From: Symbiodinium natans
Taxonomy: Eukaryota > Sar > Dinophyceae > Suessiales > Symbiodiniaceae
Length of the DNA stretch: 52,500 nt
NCBI GenBank assembly: GCA_905221605.1
Contig: CAJNDS010002705.1
Span: forward strand, 92,501 to 145,000
Direction of reading: 5' to 3'
The position numbers were made by a program, and so were the translations under genes. Of the stretch, positions 44,192 through 52,500 are shown in pieces. The number at the start of each line of letters is the position of its first letter. Positions within the stretch are counted from its first letter, which is position 1. The notes below the pieces were generated by a model. The model searched no databases, was not told where the DNA came from, and was given only the letters and a program-made list of their open reading frames with translations.

Positions 44192-44752
44192 CACGCACGC
44201 ACGCACCCACGCACGCACGCACACGCACACGCACCCACACACCACCCACCACCCACCACCCACACCCACCACCCACCACCCACGCACGCGCACGCGCACG
44301 CGCACGCGCACGCGCACGCGCACGCGCACGCGCACGCGCGCACGGCACGCGCTGCACGCACGCACGCACACGCACCACGCACGCACGCACGCACGCGCGC
44401 GCACGCGCGCGCGCAGCGCACGCACGCGCACGCGCGCGCACGCGCCACGCGCACACTCGCACACGTGCACACACGCACAGCGCACATGCGCACACGTGCA
44501 CACACGCACACGCGCACACACGCGCACACGCTCACACGGCACACCGCCACGCGCACATCACGCGCCACGGCGCACGCGCGCATGCGCGCGCACGCGCACG
44601 CCACGCCCGCACGCGTGCGCATTCGCGGACGCACGCACACGGGCGCACGCGCGCACACGCGCGCGCACGCGCGCGCACGCGCACGCGCACACGCACACGC
44701 ACACACGCACGCACGCACACGCACGCACGCACGCACACACACACACACACAC
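44015..44752 (+). repeat. 740-bp CA / CACG / CACC / CGCA microsatellite complex
   Basis: It begins with pure (CA)n, then CACC, (CACG)n, CACC again, (CACGCG)n, and ends in (CA)n. Alternating purine-pyrimidine sequence throughout is Z-DNA prone. Six frames are open with Thr-His or Cys-Val alternations; none is a gene. Confidence 0.97.
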
Positions 44753-44884
44753 ATGTCTAGTAGCCCGACACCCTAAAACCTAAACCCTAAACCCCAAGGG
44801 TATGCACACACACACACACACATATATATATATGTGAGAGGGACCTTTTGGGTCCATTTCACGTATATCACTTGTATGAGGAAT

Positions 44885-47800
44885 TTAATTTATTTACCTA
44901 TTAATTTCTTTAATTTCTTTAATTTCTGGGGCTCTCTTAGGGAAATAAATGAAATTAAAGAAATTAATTAATTTCATTAATTTCTTTAATTTCTGGGCCT
45001 CTCTGTGCGAAATTAAAGAAATTAATGAAATTGATTAATTTCTTTAATTTCATTAATTTCTTTAATTTATTTTAATTAGTCCCGTGAGCCGGGGGGGCTC
45101 CCCCAATTAATTTCTTTAATTTCTTTAATTTCTGGGCATCTCTGTGAGAAATTAAAGAAATTAATTCCGGTAGCCCTTCGGGCTTGCGTAATTAAAAGAA
45201 ATTAAAGAAATTAATGAAATTAGTTAATTTCTTTAATTTCCTTAATTTCTGGGCCTCTCTGTGAGAAAATAAAGAAATTAAAGAAATTAATTAATTTCAT
45301 TAATTTCTTTAATTTCTGGGCCTCCCTGTGAGAAATTAAAGAAATTAATGAAATTAATTAATTTCATTAATTTCTTTAATTTCTGGGCCTCTCTGTGCGA
45401 AATTAAAGAAATTAAAGAAATTAATTAATTTCTTTAATTTCATTAATTTCTTTAATTTATTTAATTAGTCCCGTGAGCCGGGGGGGCTACCCCAATTAAT
45501 TTCTTTAATTTCTTTAATTTCTGGGCCTCTCTGTGAGAAATTAAAGAAATTAAAGAAATTAATTCAGGTAGCCCTTCGGGCTTGCGAGACTAATTAAAAG
45601 AAATTAAAGAAATTAAAGAAATTAAAGAAATTAAAGAAATTAATGAAATTAATTAATTTCTTTAATTTCTTTAATTTCTGGGCCTCTCTGTGAGAAATTA
45701 AAGAAATTAATTAATTTCATTAATTTCTTTAATTTCCGGGCCTCTCTGTGAGAAATTAAAGAAATTAAAGAAATTAAATAATTTCATTAATTTCTTTAAT
45801 TTCTGGGCCTCTCTGTGCGAAATTAACGAAATTAATTAATTTCTTTAATTTCTTTAATTTCATTAATTTCTTTAATTTATTTTAATTAGTCCCGTGAGCC
45901 GGGGGGCCCCCCCCAATTAATTTCTTTAATTTCTTTAATTTCTGGGCCTCTCTGTGAGAAATTAAAGAAATCAAAGAAATTAATTCCGGTAGCCCTTCGG
46001 GCTTGCGAGACTAATTAAAAGAAATTAAAGAAATTAAAGAAATTAAAGAAATTAATGAAATTAATTAATTTCTTTAATTTCTTTAATTTCTGGGCCTCTC
46101 TGTGAGAAATTAAAGAAATTAAAGAAATTAATTAATTTCATTAATTTCTTTAATTTCTGGGCCTCTCTGTGAGAAATTAAAGAAATTAAAGAAATTACTT
46201 AATTTCATTAATTTCTTTAATTTCTGGGCCTCTCTGTGCGAAATTAAAGAAATTAAAGAAATTAATTAATTTCTTTAATTTCATTAATTTCATTAATTTC
46301 TTTAATTTATTTTAATTACTCCCGTGAGCCGGGGGGCCCCCCCCAATTAATTTCTTTAATTTCTTTAATTTCTGGGCCTCTCTGTGAGAAATTAAAGAAA
46401 TTAAAGAAATTAATTAATTTCATTAATTCCTTTAATTTCTGGGCCTCTCTGTGAGAAATTAAAGAAATTAAAGAAATTAATGAATTTCATTAATTTCTTT
46501 AATTTCTGGGCCTCTCTGTGCGAAATTAAAGAAATTAAAGAAATTAATTAATTTGTTTAATTTCATTAATTTTATTAATTTCTTTAATTTATTTTAATTA
46601 GTCCCGTGAGCCGGGGGGGCTACCCCAATTAATTTCTTTAATTTCTTTAATTTCTGGGCCTCTCTGTGAGAAATTAAAGAAATTAAAGAAATTAATTCCG
46701 GTAGCCCTTCGGGCTTGCGAGACTAATTAATAGAAATTAATGAAATTAAAGAAATTAATGAAATTAATTAATTTCTTTAATTTCTTTAATTTCTGGGCCT
46801 CTCTGTGAAAAATTAAAGAAATTAAAGAAATTAATTAATTTCATTAATTTCTTGAATTTCGGGGCCTCTCTGTGAGAAATTAAAGAAATTAAAGAAATTA
46901 ATTAATTTCTTTAATTTCTGGGCCTCTCTGTGCGAAATTAAAGAAATTAAAGAAATCAATTAATTTCTTTAATTTCATTAATTTCATTAATTTCTTTAAT
47001 TAATTTTAATTAGTCCCGTGAGCCGGGGGGGGCCCCCCAATTAATTTCTTTAATTTCTTTAATTTCTGGGCCTCTCTGTGAGAAATTAAAGAAATTAAAG
47101 AAATTAATTAATTTCATTAATTTCTTTAATTTCTGGGCCTCTCCGTGAAAAATTAAAGAAATTAAATAATTTCATTAATTTCTTTAATTTCTGGGCCTCT
47201 CTGTGCGAAATTAAAGAAATTAAAGAAATTAATCAATTTCATTAATTTCTTTAATTTCTGGGCCTCTCTGTGCGAAATTAAAGAAATTAAAGAAATTAGT
47301 TAATTTCTTTAATTTCATTAATTTCATTAATTTCTTTAATTTATTTAAATTAGTCCCGTGAGCCGGGGGGGCTCCCCCAATTAATTTCTTTAATTTCTTT
47401 AATTTCTTTAGTTTATGGGCCTCTCTGTGCGAAATTAAAGAAATTAAAGAAATAAATTCCGGTAGCCCTTCGGGCTTGCGAGACTAGTTAAAAGAAATTA
47501 AAGAAATTAAAAAAATTAAAGAAATTAAAGAAATTAATGAAATTAATTAATTTCTTTAATTTCTCGAATTTCTGGGCCTCTATGTGAGAAATTAAAGAAA
47601 TTAAAGAAATTAAAGAAATTAATTAATTTCATTAATTTCTTTAATTTCTGGGCCTCTCTGTGAGAAATTAATGAAATTAATTTCTGTAGTTTCTCTACTT
47701 TCAGAGCCTATCTGTGAGAAATCAAAGAAACTAAATACATTAATCAATTTCTTTAATTTGATCAATTTCATTAATTTCTTTTATTTAAACTAATCCCGTG

Positions 47801-47965
47801 AGCCGGGTAATTAATTTTTGTAATTTCTTTATTTTCTAGGCCTCTCTGTGAGAAATTAAAGAAATTAACAAAAAACATCCGGTAGCCGCGTGGGGTTGCG
47901 AGACTAACTAAAAGAAATTAAAGAAAGTAATGAAATTAATTAATTTCTCTGGCTTTTTAATTGCT
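44885..47965. repeat. AT-rich palindromic satellite array
   Basis: About 3.1 kb built from TTTCTTTAATTTC and its complement GAAATTAAAGAAA, separated by three GC-richer spacers: CTGGGCCTCTCTGTGAGAAA, TAGTCCCGTGAGCCGGGGGG, and CCGGTAGCCCTTCGGGCTTG. The TAGTCCCG spacer recurs at about 45081, 45467, 45888, 46318, 46598, 47013, 47352 and 47795 (280-440 bp apart), which gives a higher-order repeat. The last 300 bp are strongly diverged. A small outlier with the same spacers lies at 50307-50730. Confidence 0.92.
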
Positions 47966-48070
47966 AAGCCTCTCTGTGAGAAATTAGAGAAATTCAAGCA
48001 ATTAACCATCCTCTTTAATTTCTTGATTTTCTGGGCCTCTTTAAGCCTTCGTGCATCTTTATCGCGTTCC

Positions 48071-48375
48071 CTTTTCTATTCCCTTACTTTCGTGCTGAAA
48101 CCATCACCCTTTCTTTCCCTTAATTTCCCCATTCATCCCTTAAAGAAAGGGACGCCTTCAAGATGTAGGAAGGATTTTTCATATAGTTGTGTGTACAATG
48201 GCTTGGTACTAGCGCTCTAATTTTCAAGAAGCTGTTTTGCATGTAATGTGTGTCACGAGTTTGCTACGTTCATAGGCAGACTATGTAAATACACCCTCTC
48301 TAAACAAACCATTTTCCCTAAACCCTGAACCCTAAACTCTAAACCCTAAACCCTAAACGCTCAAAGACTCCTACG
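48071..48375 (+). repeat. 300-bp unit, copy 1 (copy 2 at 51831-52130)
   Basis: TTCCCTTACTTTCGTGCTGA...CAAGATGT...ACTAGCGCTCT...TTTCAAGAAGC...AAATACACCCTC is found again at 51831-52064 with many substitutions and small indels, followed in both by short telomere-like and CCTAAGACTCC-type sequence. No long frame is shared, so it looks like a non-coding element or a gene flank. Confidence 0.72.
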
Positions 48376-48379
48376 GCCT

Positions 48380-48535
48380 CCAGGCCCTCTAATTAAGAAT
48401 CCCAAGTTCTCTAAGACTCCCAAGCCCCCTACACTTCCTAAGGCCCCGAAGCTCCCCAGGCCCCCTGAGCCCGCCAAGCCTCCTTAAGTCCCGTAAGCTC
48501 CCTAAGCTGTCGAAGCCCCCTTACTCCCTAAACAA
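48380..48535 (+). repeat. degenerate CCTAAGCYCCC-type tandem repeat
   Basis: Words such as CCTAAG, CCAAGCCCCCT and CCCGAAGCTCC repeat every 9-12 bp. No coding signal. Confidence 0.55.
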
Positions 48536-48639
48536 TTTCGCAGAGCAAGCAGACAGAATTTCAGGACTACAAGCAATCGGTCATGAGCTGTCCTGCAGGC
48601 AACGCCTCCACCCAAAGCGTAACTTAAAATTTCCCTGAT

Positions 48640-48840
48640 GTAGTACGCCGCGGACACGCGGAGCTTCCGTGGCTGGAAAGTCGACTTTTGTAGTACAGAC
48701 GTGCAGTACGCCGGGGACACCCGGAGCTTCCGTGGCTGGAAAGTCGAGTTTTGTAGTACAAACGTAGTACGCCGCGGACACGCAGAGCTTCCGTGGCTGG
48801 AAAGTCGACTTTTTCTAGTACAGACGTAGTACGCCGCGGA
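48640..48840 (+). repeat. about 62-bp tandem repeat, three copies
   Basis: Units contain AGTACGCCGCGGACACGC, GAGCTTCCGTGGCTGGAAAG and TCGACTTTTGTAGTACAGAC. The GAGCTTCCGTGGCTGG word is reused inside the next satellite. Confidence 0.88.
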
Positions 48841-48869
48841 CGCCCTCGGCGTCTGAAAACACCGCATCG

Positions 48870-49700
48870 CAAATACCACGGTCCCCGAATTCGCTGTTTC
48901 CAAAACCATCGCAAATACCATGGTGCCCGAATTCGCTGGTTCCAAACGCATGGCAAATACCATGGTCCCCGAATTCGCTGCTTCCAAAAGCATCGCAAAT
49001 ACCATGGTCCCCGAGTTCGCTGTTTCCAAAACCATCGCAAGGAGCTTCCGTGGCTGGTTCCAAAACCATCGCAAATACCATGGTCCCCGAATTCGCTGGT
49101 TCCAAAAGCATCGCAAATACCATGGTCCCCGAATTCGCTGTTTCCAAAACCATCGCAAGGAGCTTCCGTGGCTGGTTCCAAAACCATCGCAAATACCATG
49201 GTCCCCGAATTCGCTGCCAAACGCATGGCGCATACCATGGTCCCCGAATTCGCTGCTTCCAAAAGCATCGCAAATACCATGGTCCCCGAATTCGCTGTTT
49301 CCAAAACCATCGCAAGGAGCTTCCGTGGCTGGTTCCAAAAGCATCGCAAATACCATGGTCCCCGAATTCGCTGGTTCCAAACCATGGCAAATACCATGGT
49401 CCCCGAATTCGCTGTTTCCAAAAGAATCGCAAATACCATGGTCCCCGAATTCGCTGTTTCCAAAACCATCGCAAATACCATGGTCCCCGAATTCGCTGGT
49501 TCCAAAAGCATCGCAAATACCATGGTCCCCGAATTCGCTGCTTCCAAAAGCATCGCAAATGCCATGGTCCCCGAATTCGCTGGCTCCAAAAGCATCGCAA
49601 ATACCATGGTCCCCGAATTCGCTGGTTCCAAACCATGGCAAATACCATGGTCCCCGAATTCGCTGGTTCCAAAACCATCGCAAATACCATGGTTAATGAT
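48870..49700 (+). repeat. 42-bp satellite, about 19 units
   Basis: The unit is CATCGCAAATACCATGGTCC then CCGAATTCGCTGGTTCCAAAA, with GGTTCC/TTTCC/CTTCC variants. Three units are replaced by the AAGGAGCTTCCGTGGCTGG word. The period is a multiple of three, so frames on both strands stay open for 250-390 codons. No bias separates one frame from the others, so I annotate satellite, not gene. Confidence 0.9.
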
Positions 49701-50306
49701 TTCGCAAAATCACATGGTGCTCCAATGCCGAGCGTGCGAAAACATCGCAAATTTCATTGTTATTTAATTCCCGGCGTGCGAAACTCACTTCGGTCAGATT
49801 TCACTGTGCTTCTCTGCTCTTTGAAGCTCCAAGGTCTTCTTGCCAACCTCGCTCTTCTGTCCTTTTTTCTTTGAAAGGCGCTCTGGAGTGTGAGCTTGGA
49901 CTTCAGAGCGACTGCCGATGATGCTCATGGCTGACGGCTCTCGCGTTAGATGTTTTTGTCTTTTCTTTCATAGCATCCATTGACAGGACGTGCGCAGCCG
50001 AGTCGGGTGCATGCAAGTGAAGTTCATACAGTTCAAGTCCGTTTACTTCAGATCTATTGAATGCCAATGAAGTGTATAGAGTTGACCACAAGTGCATGGC
50101 ATTCAACTCAACACACTTGAGTGCCATGCAGTTCGAGTGCATACACGTCCAGTATACAAGTGCAGTATACAAGTGAGTATGCAACCATATAAGTGCATAC
50201 ACTTAAGTGCATACACTTGTCCAAGTTCATACAGTTCGAGCGCACAGAGTCAAGTGCATAGACTCAACGCACCGCAAATCGATGCTTTCGGGCCAATCGT
50301 CTTCTA
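49701..50306. other. unique and short-word repeat region, no gene recognised
   Basis: 50020-50275 is rich in AAGTGCATACACTT-like words on both strands (partly palindromic). 49770-49960 is unique. No coding call. Confidence 0.5.
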
Positions 50307-50754
50307 GTTTAAATTAGTCCCGTGAGCCGGGTGGGCTCCCCCAATTAATTTCTTTAATTTCTTTAATTTCTGGGTCTCTCTGTGAGAAATTAAAGAAATT
50401 AAAGAAATAAAAAAGAAATTAAAGAAATTAATTCAGGCAGCCGTTCGGGCTTGCGAGACTAATTAAACGAAATTACAGAAAGTAAAGAAATTCAAGAAAT
50501 TGAGGGAGTTAAAGAAATTAAAGGTTTTCAGAAATTCAAACAATAAAGAAATCAAAGAAATTAAAGAAATTAATGAAATTCATGAAACTAATTCCGGCAG
50601 CTGTTCGGGCTTGCGAGATTAATGAAAACAAATTAAAGAAATTCACAATTCATTAATTTCCGTAACTTCTTCCTGTCTGTGAGAAAAACAAGAAATGCAA
50701 GAAGTTAATTCCGGTAGTCGTTCGGGCTTACCAAAAGCAAAGGAGAATCACGTC

Positions 50755-52500
50755 CCATTGAAAGATAGACGAGTTGTGTCTTTGTACGTTGCGAGGTGGG
50801 GGAGCTCTTTCACAAGAGGTAGGTAGAGGACTTTCTCATGTCCGGCAAAGAGATAGAGACGATCTTTCATGACCCGCTACGAGATAGAGGAGCCTCTTTC
50901 ATGTAAAGGGTAGGAAACGGTAGAGCTGCGAGCTCGTCTACCCATTGACGGGAAATGAGCAAGACAGGACATTAGAGTGCTCTTGTAGCTTGTATGAGTG
51001 AATTCTTGTCATTGAAAAAGGGGAGCTCTTTCGCAAGCGGTAAAGTAGAGAACTCTCTCATTTGCTGGAAAGTCTTTCATGACCTATTGCGAGATAAAGA
51101 AGCTCTGCCACGTAGAAGGTAGCAAACGGTAGAGCTGAGACGCTGAGAGCTCCTCTACCTAGGGACCTAGTGACGGGGAACCAAAAGGATAGGATATGAG
51201 AGAGCTCTCCTGAAGGAGTTCTTCAATCTCTGATTAGGAGATGAATGAGCTCCTGTCTCTTCTCATACGTAATGACAGACAGGAAATGAACGATGCCCTC
51301 GAGCTTTTAACGCATCAAGAAAAAGCTCCTCTATCCCCTACAAGAGTGGGAGAGAGGGAAGCCCTCTCTGACCTATTAGGAGATAGAAGAGCTTGCTCAT
51401 TGCAAAATATCAAGAGGAGGAGCTCTTGCAGAAGTCATGACCTGTTAGGAACCAGAGGAGATAGAAGAGCTTGCTCATTGCAAAAGGGGAAGCGGAGGAG
51501 CTCTTGCAGAAGAGGCAAGGAGCTCCTTCACTTGCTACAAAGACACAGAGGAGCTTTCAGACGACGTATATTCAGAGATAGCGAAACTCGATCACGTAGA
51601 GATAGAGACTCTCTTAATAGAGACTAATGAGTTATGTCATGTCTCATTTATCGGACAGAGAATGGCCCAGGGCGACCTTCAAAACTCTTCATTGATAGAG
51701 AAGCTATTTCGGAAAACAAACATGGTGGAGAACTCTCTCATTCCTGCAATGTGATACAGGAGGTCTCTCATGACCTCTTGTGAGATAGAGACCGGTTGCA
51801 TCAGGGAAGTTTTCCCTGGAAACCCTTTGCTATTCCCTTACTTTGGTGCTGAAACCATCACGTTCTTGTTCCTTAATGCCCCAGTAAACCCTTGGAGAAA
51901 GAGGTGTTTTCAAGATGTGGTGGGGTATCTCATGTAGGAATGTACAATGGTTAGACACTAGCGCTCTTGCTTTCAAGAAGCAGTCTTGCAAGTAATGGCT
52001 CTGGGTTATGTCACGGGTTTGTTACGGTAATTGGCAGACTTCACAAATACACCCTCCATTAAATTCCCGTAGCCCTATAAACCCTACACCCTGCACGCGA
52101 ATCCTGAGCCCCCTAAGACTCCTATGCCCCCTACGATGAGATATAGTTCATGGGAGAGCTCTTATACCGTTTATGAATGCCTTCTTCTATCTTTGAGATG
52201 AAAGAGCTCCTCTATCTTCTCATAGGAAATGAAAGAGATCCTGCATATGAAAAGAAAAGACCCTTCGAGAAAAGTTAAAGAATGGTAACGAATCCATGTC
52301 ATCAATCTTTTCATGCGTAATGAGAGCGCTCCACACTCTTAATGGGACATGAAAGAGCTCCTCCATTTCTTTGAAATCAAAACCTTGCTTTCTCCCTGAG
52401 TGACAAAGATCTCTTGGAAATGAGAGATCTCTGCTACCACTTTCGAAAAAATGAGCTCCTATATCTCGGAGTCGGAAAGATAAAGATGTGAAAAGGAGCC
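50755..52500. repeat. diverged GAGCTC/GATAGAGGAGCTC-rich repeats
   Basis: AGAGCTC, GAGGAGCTC and GAGATAGAAGAGC words recur every 40-80 bp in both orientations. One pair at 51380-51430 and 51445-51500 is a clear tandem copy. The open frame 51241-51627 runs through these repeats and ends in an Arg/Asp/Ser-rich tail; I do not trust it as a gene. Confidence 0.55.

Noticed and set aside
43854-44783. Long Thr-His / Cys-Val / Arg-Ala frames on both strands
   Set aside because: They are translations of the CA/CACG microsatellite; open in six frames.
44885-47965. A CRISPR array (regular repeats with spacers)
   Set aside because: The repeats are AT-rich palindromes with conserved, not variable, spacers in a eukaryotic contig.
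48502-49874. A 393-codon minus-strand or 324-codon plus-strand gene
   Set aside because: A 42-bp satellite leaves several frames open on both strands and none shows a coding bias. Kept only as a finding.
51241-51627. A 128-codon Arg-rich protein
   Set aside because: It coincides with tandem GAGATAGAAGAGC-type repeats and lacks splice context.

Overview
The window looks like a nuclear contig from a dinoflagellate. Three things point there together: telomere-type heptamers (TTTAGGG / CCCTAAA) scattered through the first 44 kb, exons of only 7 to 164 nt inside kilobase introns, and splice sites that a protein-guided reading forces to be GT, GC or GA donors with AG|G acceptors. GC/GA donors and AG|G acceptors are a known dinoflagellate peculiarity. 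The species cannot be named from the sequence. Almost all long open frames here are repeat artefacts; the real genes show only as short coding islands.

Layout. (1) 1 to about 1.2 kb: four exons of an RCC1-repeat (beta-propeller) protein on the + strand that splice together in phase. (2) 1.6 to 10 kb: telomere-like arrays, foldback elements and a few unassigned candidate exons, on both strands. (3) 10349 to 42425: one + strand gene that I rebuilt as 28 exons (1539 nt including the stop, about 5 percent of its 32 kb span). It encodes a calcium-dependent protein kinase (CDPK)-type protein: glycine loop, beta-3 lysine, alpha-C glutamate, catalytic loop, APE, alpha-F, then four EF-hands and a C-terminal tail with a TGA stop. 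Several catalytic motifs are degenerate (glycine loop, HRD read as HLD, DFG read as EAG), so it may be a pseudokinase that still binds calcium. It is open whether the RCC1 exons belong to the same gene. (4) 42.4 to 44.8 kb: foldback elements, one candidate exon of a further gene, and a 740-bp CA/CACG tract. (5) 44.9 to 52.5 kb: a different kind of DNA without the dense telomere-like arrays: an AT-rich palindromic satellite, a 42-bp satellite, and diverged GAGCTC-rich repeats, with one 300-bp non-satellite unit present twice.

The most interesting structure is in the introns of (3). In about half of them the intron begins with G-rich TTTAGGG repeats right after the donor and ends with C-rich CCCTAAA repeats right before the acceptor. 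Each exon island is therefore flanked as CCCTAAA-exon-TTTAGGG, and the two ends of an intron are inverted repeats of each other, with a spacer that often holds a small foldback element. The first bases of a telomere-type unit can even supply the donor (exon|GTTTAGGG). This would fit introns born from, or folded by, telomere-like terminal inverted repeats. The gene model rests on eye reading, reading-phase agreement at every junction and family motifs; no search or transcript was available.
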